From NCBI RefSeq assembly GCF_001708505.1, contig NZ_CP015992.1, positions 2,108,001 to 2,172,000 of the forward strand: a stretch of 64,000 nucleotides of DNA, written 5' to 3'. This stretch comes from Pseudomonas sp. TCU-HL1. GTDB lineage: Bacteria > Pseudomonadota > Gammaproteobacteria > Pseudomonadales > Pseudomonadaceae. The position numbers and the translations under genes were made by a program. Below the pieces are notes generated by a model that did no database searches, was not told where the DNA came from, and saw only the letters and a list, made by a program, of their open reading frames with translations. Numbering within the stretch: position 1 is the stretch's first letter; every line of letters starts with the position of its first letter. Of this stretch, positions 15,052 through 24,732 are shown one piece after another.

Positions 15052-17925
15052 ATGCAATTTAAAGAATATAAAGATAGGCTTGGTTCCGGTGTTTATAATT
15101 TTTCTGTGAAACCAAGTTTATTCATGCTGTGGCTGGGGGCGTTCGCTTATGCATTTGTTCTTGGGTTGACATTGCAGAAACTCGTGCTGCCTCTGATTCC
15201 AAGTATGCATGCAGGCCACGGTCTCATGTTTGATGATGCGATAAACTTTCATCAGAATGCAGTCGCCATAGCGAATAGTATCAAGGCTAATGGCTGGGGC
15301 GCATGGGAGCTGATGCCTTTCGGCCGTTACACCGCGAATGTCGGGATCCTGGGTGCGATATATGCATTGTTCGGGGCCGAACCGGCTTATTTTCTGCCGC
15401 TGAATGCCGCATTTCATGCGCTGGGTGCGGTGTGCATAGTGCTTTTGACCTCTTTGATTTCACCTGTTACGCAGGGCATCAGGGGGGGGTTGTTCGCTGC
15501 ATTCCTTTTCCTGGCCTTTCCTTCTGCTCTGGTCTGGTACGGCCAGAACCACAAGGACGCCTTCCTGATTGCGGGTTACCTGCTTTCCCTATATGCGTTC
15601 CTCCGCTCGTTCAGTCCGTGTTCGTTCCGCAAGGCGCTGATCAATGTCCTGATCATGGGCATCGGGATGGGGCTCGTAGCCATCATGCGGCCGCATATGG
15701 TGATGATCTATACCGCGGCTTTCGGTTGCGCATGGCTGGTGCTGGCCGCGTGGAGGCTCGTGCGTCCGGGCACCTTGGGGCGAGTCACCCTCCTCAATGC
15801 CCTAACGATGCTGGCCATCGCGGGCGCAATCGCCTCGACTGCTCCTGTGGAGAACCAGATGGTTACTTGGGAGGGGGGTGGCGTCGGGGGAGGCAGGCAT
15901 GCGCCAGCCAACATGCAATTGGATAACTGGAAGTGGGAGCGTTCGGAGTTCCTACCCCTGAAAGTGGATAAAGAGCTGGAGAAGATTTCGGCCATTCGAG
16001 TGCATTTCATTCTGTCTGGAGAGAAGGTGGGCGCGGGCTCCATCATTGATGGTGATGTAAAGCCGACCAATGCCGTTGAGGCGCTTTTGTACATGCCAAG
16101 GGCCGCGCTCGTAGGTGTTTTTTCCCCTTTCCCGAGCTTCTGGGTCGAGCGACTCTCGTTGCCCAGGATCATTGGCTCGATTGAAACCTTGATTTTCTAC
16201 ATTCTCTTCCCAGGTGTGCTGGTGATGCTCTGGAAGAGGCCCAGCAAAGAGTTAGTCGCAAGCCTGATTGCTTGCTTGGCGGTCATTACGGTTATCAGTT
16301 ATGTGGGTCCCAATATTGGTACTCTGCATAGGGTCCGCTATGGGCAGTTGTTTGTATTCACCTTGGTCGGATGTGCTGGTTGGGGAGTACTGCTAAGAGG
16401 TTGGCTGGAGCGTTCGGGGTACTCGCTTGCCTCGTTGCGAGTTCATGGAAGTCCTGCAGACAATTCCGCCGGTGGTGCAATCGCGAGCGGCGGCAAGGCA
16501 TTCGGAGCGGGGCTCGTCGTGACGATCGTCACGATGCTGGGGCTGCTCGGGCTTCTTATCCGGGACTTGATGCTGATCAATCGCTCCGGTTTTGGTCATA
16601 GCCTGGATAGCTACTACATGGCAATCATGTTGCCAATGCTTGGTGCAAGCATTTTGGCTGCGCCACTTGGGGACGCACTGACAACCAAATTCTTGCAACA
16701 GAAAGAGCGCAAGAATATTCAATCCCTGCTAAGTGCTGCGGTCAGTTTTACGCTGCTTCTGTTTGCCCTGATAAGCATCGGGTTCTTGATGTTTTCCCAC
16801 AGGATATTTTCCGGATTCCTAGCTGCTGGCCATCCCGCTGAAGTCATAAGGCTCTTGCCCGTCGCAATCCCGTTGTTTCTCCTGTCCGGGATAATAGTCG
16901 CAGGGAACAGCCTCGTTAATACACTTGGTCGTCCTGTCATTGCGGCTATTGCGCAGCTTGCGGTTCCGATAGTGGTGGTGGTGGCTATCTTGTTTGCTGA
17001 TGATGGCCAACTCATGACCTACGCAATGGCAGGCATGAGCATTGGGCAGCTTGTCAATCTCGTCATCTTGTTCGCGATAGTCAGGCGCTTTGGGTTTACT
17101 TTGGTACCGGGTTCCATGTCGGCCCTCTTTCGTGAGAGGGAGATGATTGCCAATTGCAAATGGCTGGTTTTCTGCGCCCTAGTAACAGTTTTGGTCATAC
17201 CTGTCAACTATTGGTTTGCTGGTCGGATTGGCGTTGGTTCGATCTCGACCTGGGCGATTGGCAGCAAGTTGGTCCAGATGTCGTCCCTACTCGGCGCAGC
17301 ATTACTTACGGCGGTCTTTGTGCCCTACATGACTCGCCTTGTTTCCATGGGTTCAAAATCCCGGATACGTGGAAACCTGTACCTGTCGCTGGTCGCGGGG
17401 AGTTGGGGAAGTGCAGTCGTAATCGCGGTCGTCTTCATTTTCGCCGAACCGTTGGTGTTTGCCGCAGTCTCGGAGGGAGATAAAGAGGGGGCGGCCATGC
17501 AGTTGATTGGAATACTCAAGCTGGGGGCGCTGCAGCTTCCGTATGTCATTTCCAGCATTCTGCTTATCAAGCTGTGTGCGGTTTCTTCCAAATCCCGAAA
17601 GGCCGTAGTGGCGGCGTCTGCCGGCCTGGTCGGCAACGTGGTTCTGAACTTCATTTGGGTGCCGATGTGGGGGGTGCTGGGCCTGGCTGCGGCTTGGACG
17701 GTGTCGAGCATCCTTTCGACGGTCCTGATCATGGCGTTCACACGCAAGCAGTCTCACCTGAGTGCCGCGGAATTGTTCAGCATTGCCGCTACTTGGTTGG
17801 TGCTGTTCGGCTTTGCCGCCAGCATGCACCTGCGGAGTGTCGCGGTCCTGATGGTGACTCTCGTCGCATCGGTAGCAGTCATCTCGTTCCAGTTCAGGGC
17901 CCTCGCAAAAGTCACCCATGAGTGA
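15052..17925 (+). CDS. GT-C-like membrane glycosyltransferase fused to MurJ/MVF-type flippase domain
   Basis: A 957-residue polytopic membrane protein. Residues 1 to about 465 look like a GT-C protein: many helices with an early periplasmic acidic motif (GLMFDDAINFHQNA), then YGQNHKDAF, and a large loop with WEGGGVGGGRH. Residues about 480-957 look like the MVF family of lipid-linked sugar flippases (LGLLIRDLMLINRSGF, SYYMAIMLPMLGAS, then VFVPYMTRL and WVPMWGVLGLAAAWT). ATG 15052 is chosen; an in-frame TTG lies 14 codons earlier. Its N-half could be the missing O-antigen polymerase or a glycosyltransferase; its C-half may move the lipid-linked product. There is no frameshift sign; it is one continuous frame. 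Confidence 0.7.
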   Translation: MQFKEYKDRLGSGVYNFSVKPSLFMLWLGAFAYAFVLGLTLQKLVLPLIPSMHAGHGLMFDDAINFHQNAVAIANSIKANGWGAWELMPFGRYTANVGILGAIYALFGAEPAYFLPLNAAFHALGAVCIVLLTSLISPVTQGIRGGLFAAFLFLAFPSALVWYGQNHKDAFLIAGYLLSLYAFLRSFSPCSFRKALINVLIMGIGMGLVAIMRPHMVMIYTAAFGCAWLVLAAWRLVRPGTLGRVTLLNALTMLAIAGAIASTAPVENQMVTWEGGGVGGGRHAPANMQLDNWKWERSEFLPLKVDKELEKISAIRVHFILSGEKVGAGSIIDGDVKPTNAVEALLYMPRAALVGVFSPFPSFWVERLSLPRIIGSIETLIFYILFPGVLVMLWKRPSKELVASLIACLAVITVISYVGPNIGTLHRVRYGQLFVFTLVGCAGWGVLLRGWLERSGYSLASLRVHGSPADNSAGGAIASGGKAFGAGLVVTIVTMLGLLGLLIRDLMLINRSGFGHSLDSYYMAIMLPMLGASILAAPLGDALTTKFLQQKERKNIQSLLSAAVSFTLLLFALISIGFLMFSHRIFSGFLAAGHPAEVIRLLPVAIPLFLLSGIIVAGNSLVNTLGRPVIAAIAQLAVPIVVVVAILFADDGQLMTYAMAGMSIGQLVNLVILFAIVRRFGFTLVPGSMSALFREREMIANCKWLVFCALVTVLVIPVNYWFAGRIGVGSISTWAIGSKLVQMSSLLGAALLTAVFVPYMTRLVSMGSKSRIRGNLYLSLVAGSWGSAVVIAVVFIFAEPLVFAAVSEGDKEGAAMQLIGILKLGALQLPYVISSILLIKLCAVSSKSRKAVVAASAGLVGNVVLNFIWVPMWGVLGLAAAWTVSSILSTVLIMAFTRKQSHLSAAELFSIAATWLVLFGFAASMHLRSVAVLMVTLVASVAVISFQFRALAKVTHE

Positions 17926-18222
17926 TGAGTGTCGTTACTTCGTGCGAAGCTGGCCACTCCGTGGCCAGTCAGCGCGGCACGGGCATCGGCAGTCGACTGT
18001 TCTTTGCTGGTGGGGGTGCATGCTGTAGGCTTTCGACCTCCCCTATGGATGGGCATCATCTATGTGGGTTGGTTCAGTTCCGGGTGTCCGGGGCATTGTG
18101 GTCTTGCAACCCGTTTTCCAGAGGAGCTGCGCCGGAAGCGGCTTTCTCGAATCTGAAGGAAATGTCATCGGCAGGATTGAGGCCTATCGCCAGCCCAGCC
18201 TGCCGTATTGTTGGAGTTTGAA
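17926..18222. other. Intergenic region before wbpA with a perfect hairpin
   Basis: About 300 bases without a gene. A perfect stem CTGGCCAC-TCC-GTGGCCAG lies at 17950-17968 just beyond the membrane-protein stop, but has no T-run, so it is at best a weak terminator or a processing site. A GGAG ribosome site for wbpA is at 18213-18216. Confidence 0.45.
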
Positions 18223-19536
18223 ATGTCTGTCCAGTCTGAACTCTGTGTTGCCAAGTTCAAGAGCAAAGAGGCTCTAATCGGAATTCTGGGGCTGGGCTAT
18301 GTTGGCCTTCCACTCATGCTGCGATATAGCAATATCGGCTTTCGAGTGTTGGGAATCGATATTGACCGTGAGAAAGTCGAAAAGCTGAACGCCGGCAAGA
18401 GCTATATCGAACACATATCGGGCGAGCAAATTGCGAAAGCTCGTGCCGAAGGGTTCGAGGCGACCTCGAATTTTCAGCGCGCCAGCGAGTGCGATGCGTT
18501 GATTCTGTGTGTGCCAACCCCCCTCAACAAGTATCGCGAGCCTGACATGAGCTTCGTGATCAATACCACCAATGCCATCAAGCCTTATCTACGGACGGGT
18601 CAGGTCGTTTCGCTGGAGAGTACGACGTACCCGGGGACGACCGAGGAGGAGTTGCTGCCGCGGGTGGAAGAGAGCGGTTTGAAGGTTGGCGAGAACATTT
18701 TCCTGGTTTATTCCCCTGAGCGGGAGGATCCGGGCAATCCCAACTTCGAGACTCGTACGATTCCCAAGGTCATCGGTGGGCATACACAAGAGTGTCTGCG
18801 CGTAGGGGTGGCCCTCTACGAGCAAGCCATTGATCGCATCGTCCCTGTCAGCTCCACGAAAGCTGCCGAAATGACCAAGTTGCTGGAGAACATCCATCGT
18901 GCAGTGAACATTGGCCTGGTCAACGAGATGAAGGTGGTGGCCGACCGTATGGGGATAGATATCTTCGAAGTGGTCGACGCCGCCGCGACCAAGCCCTTCG
19001 GCTTCACGCCCTACTACCCGGGGCCCGGGCTGGGCGGGCACTGCATTCCGATCGACCCCTTCTATCTCACCTGGAAAGCGCGTGAGTATGGCTTGCATAC
19101 GCGATTCATCGAGTTGTCGGGGGAAGTGAACCAGGCAATGCCCGAGTACGTGGTCGGCAAGCTTATGGACGGCCTCAATGACGAGGGCAAGGCCCTCAAG
19201 GGCAGCCGAATCCTCGTGCTTGGCATTGCGTACAAGAAGAACGTGGACGATATGCGAGAGTCTCCGTCGGTGGAGATCATGGAGTTGCTGGAGGCCAAGG
19301 GTTGCCAGGTGGCCTACAGCGATCCCCATGTCCCGGTCTTTCCAAAGATGCGCGAACATCATTTCGATCTGGTGAGCGAAGAGCTTACCGCTGAGAATTT
19401 GGCCAGATTCGACGCAGTCGTGCTCGCCACCGACCATGACAAGTTCGACTATGAGTTGATTCGCCAGCACGCTGCGTTGATTGTCGATAGTCGCGGCAAG
19501 TTCCGAGCGCCTGAAACGCACATCATCAAAGCCTGA
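18223..19536 (+). CDS. wbpA: UDP-N-acetyl-D-glucosamine 6-dehydrogenase
   Basis: A 437-residue NAD-dependent nucleotide-sugar dehydrogenase that oxidises UDP-GlcNAc to UDP-GlcNAcA. The N-terminal Rossmann motif is GLGYVGLP (residues 23-30). The catalytic cysteine lies in GGHCIPIDPFY near residue 273, and the C-terminal UDP-binding domain contains GIAYKKNVDDMRESPS. Length and sequence match WbpA of P. aeruginosa. It is the first of four consecutive genes (wbpA, B, D, E) that act in order on the same sugar. Confidence 0.95.
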   Translation: MSVQSELCVAKFKSKEALIGILGLGYVGLPLMLRYSNIGFRVLGIDIDREKVEKLNAGKSYIEHISGEQIAKARAEGFEATSNFQRASECDALILCVPTPLNKYREPDMSFVINTTNAIKPYLRTGQVVSLESTTYPGTTEEELLPRVEESGLKVGENIFLVYSPEREDPGNPNFETRTIPKVIGGHTQECLRVGVALYEQAIDRIVPVSSTKAAEMTKLLENIHRAVNIGLVNEMKVVADRMGIDIFEVVDAAATKPFGFTPYYPGPGLGGHCIPIDPFYLTWKAREYGLHTRFIELSGEVNQAMPEYVVGKLMDGLNDEGKALKGSRILVLGIAYKKNVDDMRESPSVEIMELLEAKGCQVAYSDPHVPVFPKMREHHFDLVSEELTAENLARFDAVVLATDHDKFDYELIRQHAALIVDSRGKFRAPETHIIKA

Positions 19537-19554
19537 TTTTCCGGAGAGTTCTGC

Positions 19555-20505
19555 TTGAAACGCTTCGCACTGATCGGCGCTGCCGGTTACATCGCCCCCC
19601 GCCATATGCGCGCTATCAAGGACACGGGCAACGAGTTGGTGTCCGCCTACGATGTCAATGACTCGGTAGGCGTTATTGACAGCATCTCTCCCCAAAGCGA
19701 GTTCTTCACCGAGTTCGAACGCTTCATCGAACATGCCTGGCGGTTGAGGCGCGATCCCGCGACGGCGCTGGACTATGTGTCGGTTTGTTCTCCCAACTAC
19801 CTGCACCACGCCCATATTGCCGCCGGACTTCGGCTTGGTTGCGACGTGATCTGTGAGAAACCACTGGTTCCCAGTCCGGAGATTCTTGACGAATTGGCGT
19901 TGATTGAGCGGGAAACTGGTATGCGCGTATACAACATCCTCCAACTCCGTCATCACCAGGCCATCCTGTCTCTGAAGAACAGGGTTGCCCGGGAAAATGC
20001 CGCGGAAAAATACGATGTTGAGCTGACGTACATTACCTCCAGGGGTAAGTGGTACATGGAAAGCTGGAAGGGCGATCCGCGAAAGTCCTTTGGCGTCGCG
20101 ACCAACATCGGTGTGCATTTCTACGACATGTTGCACTTCACCTTTGGCAAGCTCCTGCGAAATGACGTCCATTTCTCCAGCGAGTCCAAGGCGGCCGGTT
20201 ACCTGGAGTATGAGAAGGCGCGCGTGCGCTGGTTCCTTTCCATTGATGCCCGGGATCTGCCAGAGTCCGTGCGGGGCAAGAAGCCAACCTATCGTTCGGT
20301 CACCGTCAATGGTGAGGAAATCGAGTTCTCTGAGGGTTTCACTGACCTCCACACCGTAAGTTACCAGGAGATCCTTGCCGGTCGCGGATACGGCATAGAA
20401 GATGCGCGCCACTGTGTGGAAACGGTGAACAGCATCAGGACTTCGTCGATCGTCGAACCTCGGGAACGCGAGGGGCATCCTTTTCTCGCGGGCCTGGCTT
20501 GTTGA
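19555..20505 (+). CDS. wbpB: UDP-N-acetyl-2-amino-2-deoxyglucuronate dehydrogenase (3-oxidation)
   Basis: A 316-residue GFO/IDH/MocA-family oxidoreductase that oxidises C3 of UDP-GlcNAcA for later transamination. It begins MKRFALIGAAGYIAPRHMRA, essentially as in P. aeruginosa WbpB, and carries the family CEKPL motif near residue 100 and GVATNIGVHFYDMLHF near 180. The start codon is TTG at 19555, with GGAG ten bases upstream; no ATG fits as well. It lies 18 bases after wbpA. Confidence 0.95.
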   Translation: MKRFALIGAAGYIAPRHMRAIKDTGNELVSAYDVNDSVGVIDSISPQSEFFTEFERFIEHAWRLRRDPATALDYVSVCSPNYLHHAHIAAGLRLGCDVICEKPLVPSPEILDELALIERETGMRVYNILQLRHHQAILSLKNRVARENAAEKYDVELTYITSRGKWYMESWKGDPRKSFGVATNIGVHFYDMLHFTFGKLLRNDVHFSSESKAAGYLEYEKARVRWFLSIDARDLPESVRGKKPTYRSVTVNGEEIEFSEGFTDLHTVSYQEILAGRGYGIEDARHCVETVNSIRTSSIVEPREREGHPFLAGLAC

Positions 20506-20512
20506 GGCTGGT

Positions 20513-21094
20513 ATGACTGTTCAGGTACATCCGTCCGCGATCATCGATGAAGGTGCCCGGATCGGTGACGGCTCGCGTGTCTGGCATTTCGTTCATGTTT
20601 GCGCCGGCGCGTGCATCGGAAAGGGCGTCTCGCTTGGACAGAACGTCTTTGTCGGCAACTGCGTCGTGATCGGCGATCACTGCAAGATTCAGAACAATGT
20701 CTCCGTCTACGACAATGTTACGCTGGAAGAGGGGGTGTTCTGCGGGCCTAGCATGGTGTTCACGAACGTCTACAACCCCCGATCCCTGATCGAGCGCAAG
20801 AGCGAGTACCGCGATACGCTGGTTCGTCGCGGCGCCACCTTGGGCGCCAATTGCACCATTGTCTGCGGGGTCACGATTGGCGAGTTCGCGTTTGTAGGCG
20901 CGGGCTCAGTGGTGACCAGGAACGTGCCGGCATACGCACTTATCGTCGGCGTGCCGGGGCGACAAATTGGCTGGATGAGCGAGTTCGGTGAGCGGCTCGC
21001 TTTACCCTTGCAAGGGGAAGCGCAGGCAATTTGCGAACATACCGGCGCCCGTTATGTTCTGCAGGGCTCGACACTCAGCAAAGAGGATTCGTGA
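20513..21094 (+). CDS. wbpD: UDP-2-acetamido-3-amino-2,3-dideoxy-D-glucuronate N-acetyltransferase
   Basis: A 193-residue left-handed beta-helix acetyltransferase with hexapeptide repeats (IIDEGARIGDGSRVWHF, then GVSLGQNVFVGNCVVIGDH). It adds an acetyl group to the 3-amino group of the nucleotide sugar. NVYNPRSLIERKSEYRDT matches the WbpD/WlbB family. It lies seven bases after wbpB and three bases before wbpE, so the order wbpA-B-D-E is one operon. Confidence 0.94.
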   Translation: MTVQVHPSAIIDEGARIGDGSRVWHFVHVCAGACIGKGVSLGQNVFVGNCVVIGDHCKIQNNVSVYDNVTLEEGVFCGPSMVFTNVYNPRSLIERKSEYRDTLVRRGATLGANCTIVCGVTIGEFAFVGAGSVVTRNVPAYALIVGVPGRQIGWMSEFGERLALPLQGEAQAICEHTGARYVLQGSTLSKEDS

Positions 21095-21097
21095 TCC

Positions 21098-22195
21098 ATG
21101 ATCGAGTTTATCGACCTCAAGGCGCAGCAGCTCCGTATCAAGGACAAGATCAATGCTGCCATCCAGCGAGTTCTGGCTCATGGTCAATACATACTCGGCC
21201 CTGAAGTGACCGAGCTGGAAGAGCGCCTGGCGGCGTATGTGGGGGCCAAGCACTGCATCACCTGCGCCAATGGTACCGATGCTCTCCAGATCGCCCAGAT
21301 GGCACTTGGCATTGGGCCTGATGATGAGGTCATCACGCCGGGCTTCACTTACATCGCGACGGCCGAGACTGTTGCCTTGCTTGGCGCGAAGCCGGTTTAC
21401 GTGGATGTGGATCCGCGCACATACAATCTTGATCCATCCCTGCTGGAAGCCGCGATAACGCCTCGGACCAAGGCCATTATTCCGGTCTCGCTCTACGGGC
21501 AGTGTGCGGATTTCGATGCGATCAACAGCATCGCGGCCAAGCATGGCATTCCCGTCATTGAAGACGCGGCGCAAAGTTTTGGCGCGACCTACAAAGGCAA
21601 ACGTTCTTGCAACCTGACCACCATCGCGTGCACCAGTTTCTTTCCGAGTAAGCCGCTGGGTTGCTACGGAGATGGCGGTGCGATCTTCACCAGTGACCAT
21701 GAGCTTGCTGTCGTGCTTCGACAGATTGCGCGCCATGGGCAGGACCGGCGTTACCACCATGTACGAGTGGGTGTTAACAGTCGTCTGGATACGCTGCAGG
21801 CGGCGATCCTGTTGCAGAAGCTGGATATCTTCGAGGACGAAATCACGCGGCGGCAGGCGGTGGCCGCATCCTATGACCGGCTGCTGAACCATGTAGGTAT
21901 TCATACGACTCCGTACATCGAACCAGGGAACCTGAGCGCTTTCGCGCAATACACTATCAGAGTGTCGGGTCGGGATTGTGTCATTGAGGGGCTCAAGGCG
22001 AGGGGGGTTCCTTGCACCGTTCATTACCCAATTCCGTTGAACAAGCAGCCGGCAGTCATTGACCGGCTGGCATCGTTGCCAATCGGCGATGTATTGGCAG
22101 AAGAGGTAATGAGCCTGCCGATGCATCCTTATCTTGATGTTGACTCCATTAACCTGGTCGTCGAAGGAATTCGCCATCGGAATGGCTTGCTGTGA
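21098..22195 (+). CDS. wbpE: UDP-2-acetamido-2-deoxy-3-oxo-D-glucuronate aminotransferase
   Basis: A 365-residue PLP enzyme of the DegT/DnrJ/EryC1 family. It installs the 3-amino group using glutamate, coupled to NAD recycling by WbpB. The PLP lysine is Lys185 in FFPSKPLGCYGDGGA, and NGTDAL (residues 58-63) binds the cofactor phosphate. The product set WbpA-B-E-D yields UDP-GlcNAc(3NAc)A. P. aeruginosa serotypes that use the manno form need the epimerase WbpI next; no such gene is in this locus. Confidence 0.95.
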   Translation: MIEFIDLKAQQLRIKDKINAAIQRVLAHGQYILGPEVTELEERLAAYVGAKHCITCANGTDALQIAQMALGIGPDDEVITPGFTYIATAETVALLGAKPVYVDVDPRTYNLDPSLLEAAITPRTKAIIPVSLYGQCADFDAINSIAAKHGIPVIEDAAQSFGATYKGKRSCNLTTIACTSFFPSKPLGCYGDGGAIFTSDHELAVVLRQIARHGQDRRYHHVRVGVNSRLDTLQAAILLQKLDIFEDEITRRQAVAASYDRLLNHVGIHTTPYIEPGNLSAFAQYTIRVSGRDCVIEGLKARGVPCTVHYPIPLNKQPAVIDRLASLPIGDVLAEEVMSLPMHPYLDVDSINLVVEGIRHRNGLL

Positions 22196-22204
22196 GCATG
22201 GATT

Positions 22205-23332
22205 ATGACTGATGTACTTGGCAGGAGAGTTCTGGTTATTGGTGATGGTGCATCAGTATTCGTTCGTGACTTTATCTGCCAATATCATGGAAGAGGCGTG
22301 CGTATCGACCTGATTTCTTTCTCGTGCTGCGAGGAAGTTCCGGGTGTGGAGTCTCAGTTCAATTGCCGTTTCAGTGCTGGCGGCTTGGGTAAGTTGCTAT
22401 TTCTACGTGATTTGTATTCGGCGCTGCGGCGAACGGATGGCGTCTATGACAGCGTGGTGCTTCATTTCGTCTACCCATTCATGGCGTTCTTTTTGCCATT
22501 TCTCCGCGGGAAATCCAGACGACTGATTTCGGTCGTCTGGGGAAGCGATTTCTATAGATCAAGCTTTGTTAAGAGAGTTGCCCAGGCGATGATCTTCTGG
22601 GCTTCGACAAGGATTGTGTTTACCAATCCAGAGACGCTGAAGGATTTTTCTCGCGGAGTGCTCCGACCCAAGAGCAGGCTTTGTGTGGCACGATTCGGAT
22701 TGCCTGTGCTGGATCAAATAGAAAGATATCAGGAGAATGATGCGGATCGCTCGGCGCTGTGTGGGTTCTTTGGTCTTCCAGCAGAACGAAAGATAGTTCT
22801 GGTTGGCTATAATTCCAGCCCAGCGCAGCGCCATGTCGATATAGTTCGTGAACTCCGGCGGCTGGACTCATCCATCAGGAACAGGATGCATCTCGTTTTT
22901 CATCTGGGCAGGGGCGGGGACCAGTTGAAGTCCACTTTGAGGGACCTGCTCGCGGAGTGTGAAATCGCCGAATATACCATCCTGTCCGAATTCTACGGGT
23001 TCTCTGATATTGCCAGGTTGCGCTGTGTCACGGACATCTTGATAAATGTTCAGGTAAGCGACCAGTTCAGCGGGTCTATGCAGGAGACTCTTTATGCTGG
23101 CGGGGTGGTAGTTGCGGGAGACTGGCTACCGTATCAGGAGTTGTTATCGTTTGGTCGTCAGATTTGCCTGGTGCACTCACTTGGCGAGTTGCCAGCAATG
23201 GTTGAGCAGATTGTAGTGTCCAAAGCCAGTTCGCACACGTCCCCCGGCTTGAAAGACTATATTGCAGGTGTGTCAAGTTGGTCGGCAACCATGCATCATT
23301 GGGATGATGCCCTTTTCGGGGGCGCTGATTAG
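22205..23332 (+). CDS. Glycosyltransferase (GT-B type, O-antigen)
   Basis: A 375-residue protein with a GT-B-like layout. VVWGSDFYRSS near residue 115 resembles the WG.D.Y element of TDP-Fuc4NAc transferases (GT56/WecF type). VLVGYNSSPAQRHVDIVREL near 200 and a late donor-site region with SMQETLYAGGVVVAGD follow. It probably adds one sugar to the lipid-linked O-unit at the cytoplasmic face. Donor and linkage are unknown. It overlaps the flippase gene by one base (TAGTG). Its base composition is AT-richer than the housekeeping flanks. Confidence 0.7.
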   Translation: MTDVLGRRVLVIGDGASVFVRDFICQYHGRGVRIDLISFSCCEEVPGVESQFNCRFSAGGLGKLLFLRDLYSALRRTDGVYDSVVLHFVYPFMAFFLPFLRGKSRRLISVVWGSDFYRSSFVKRVAQAMIFWASTRIVFTNPETLKDFSRGVLRPKSRLCVARFGLPVLDQIERYQENDADRSALCGFFGLPAERKIVLVGYNSSPAQRHVDIVRELRRLDSSIRNRMHLVFHLGRGGDQLKSTLRDLLAECEIAEYTILSEFYGFSDIARLRCVTDILINVQVSDQFSGSMQETLYAGGVVVAGDWLPYQELLSFGRQICLVHSLGELPAMVEQIVVSKASSHTSPGLKDYIAGVSSWSATMHHWDDALFGGAD

Positions 23333-24732
23333 TGCGTTTCTCCAAGATTTCAGGGTTTGCCATAGGGCCAGCCGCCAATGCGGTACTGGGGGTGGTGAGT
23401 CTGCCGTTAATCACGTGGATGTATTCAAGCGAGGACGTTGGGCGACTGGCGTTACTACAGGTGGTCTCCAGTTTCTTTGTTCTTGTCCTCAGTCTTGGTC
23501 TTGATCAATCCTATGTGCGCGAGTATCACGCATCGCGCAATAAGTCTTTGCTCTTGCGGTTGGCCATTACCCCTGGGCTATTCTTGCTACTTCTCTGTGT
23601 TTTAGTTTCGTTTTTTATCTTGCGACTGCTTTCCGATGGTGTTTTTTCTATCGATAGTGCACTAATCGGATTTTTGATCGTTCTGTGTTTTTCCTCTTTG
23701 TTTTTCACTCGGTTCTCAACCTTGATATTGCGCATGCAGGAGCGCGGGGTGACCTTTTCGCTATTTCAAGTCCTGCCGAGACTCTTCTTCATTCTGCTGG
23801 TCTTGTCCTTCTACCTGGTGTGGGGTAACCAGCAATTTCTGGCGTTGATTTCCGCGCATGTCGCATCGGTGGTTGTAGTTGCGATCCTGTGTTTCTGGGT
23901 TGTTCGTCTGGAGTGGCGGCTCGCCCTGGGGCATCAATTCAATATTCATGAAAGCGTGCCCTTGCTCAAATTTGGTATGCCGTTGGTCGCCGGCGGGCTT
24001 GCCTACTGGTGTATGTCGACGATTGACAGGGTCCTTCTGCGGAGCCTTTCAGGGTTCGAGGAGCTTGCTGTCTATTCAGTTGCGACAAGTTTCGCCATGG
24101 TTACCGCGATATTTCAAAGCGTGTTTTCCGTGGTCTGGGCGCCGATCGTATACAAGTGGGTCGAGCAGGGGGTCGAGTTAGACCGACTGAATGTAATTTC
24201 CGAGACTGTGCTGCTGGTCGTTCTGCTGTTTACCTGCATTGCGGGTTTTTTCTCGTGGGTACTGCTGTTCGTGCTTCCCGAGGAGTACGCCAGGGTGCGT
24301 TTCCTCCTTCCGGTCTGCATGCTTTGCCCGTTGTTCTATGCCTTGTCGGAAGTCAGCGGCATTGGGCTGGGAATCTCCAAGCGAAGCGGCTATGCAATGC
24401 TGGCGTCGCTCATTGGATTGCTTATCGCCGTGATCTGCAATTTCTTGCTGATTCCCCGATTGGGGGCCGCTGGCGCGGGGGTAGCCTCGGCGGTTGCATT
24501 CTGGTTCTACCTGCTTTTACGGACCGAGTTTTCCTACCGTGTGTGGCAGCCGACTCCGCGGCGGAAGATGTACTTCTCGACCTTTTTGCTGCTTCTCGTT
24601 TCCTCCTATTCCGCCATCAGCGTCGAATTGAGTGTGTTTTACTTCGCTTCGATGTGGCTTTTTTTTGCTGGGTTTTTTATTGTGATTTTCTGGTCTAGAA
24701 TTAATTACCTGTGCAAGTATTGGTGGCAATAG
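23332..24732 (+). CDS. wzx: O-antigen flippase Wzx
   Basis: A 466-residue integral membrane protein with about 12-14 helices, of the polysaccharide transport (MOP/PST) family. It moves undecaprenyl-PP-linked O-units across the inner membrane. The N-terminus (KISGFAIGPAANAVLGVVSLPLIT) and the mid-protein segment LLKFGMPLVAGGLAYWCMSTIDR are typical of Wzx. It starts with GTG at 23332, overlapping the glycosyltransferase stop. A second flippase-like domain exists in the large fusion protein earlier in the locus. Confidence 0.88.
   Translation: MRFSKISGFAIGPAANAVLGVVSLPLITWMYSSEDVGRLALLQVVSSFFVLVLSLGLDQSYVREYHASRNKSLLLRLAITPGLFLLLLCVLVSFFILRLLSDGVFSIDSALIGFLIVLCFSSLFFTRFSTLILRMQERGVTFSLFQVLPRLFFILLVLSFYLVWGNQQFLALISAHVASVVVVAILCFWVVRLEWRLALGHQFNIHESVPLLKFGMPLVAGGLAYWCMSTIDRVLLRSLSGFEELAVYSVATSFAMVTAIFQSVFSVVWAPIVYKWVEQGVELDRLNVISETVLLVVLLFTCIAGFFSWVLLFVLPEEYARVRFLLPVCMLCPLFYALSEVSGIGLGISKRSGYAMLASLIGLLIAVICNFLLIPRLGAAGAGVASAVAFWFYLLLRTEFSYRVWQPTPRRKMYFSTFLLLLVSSYSAISVELSVFYFASMWLFFAGFFIVIFWSRINYLCKYWWQ

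Noticed and set aside
18589..20478. Open frame of about 629 codons on the minus strand over wbpA and wbpB
   Set aside because: Antisense to two clear enzymes with full motifs; the composition is that of a shadow frame.
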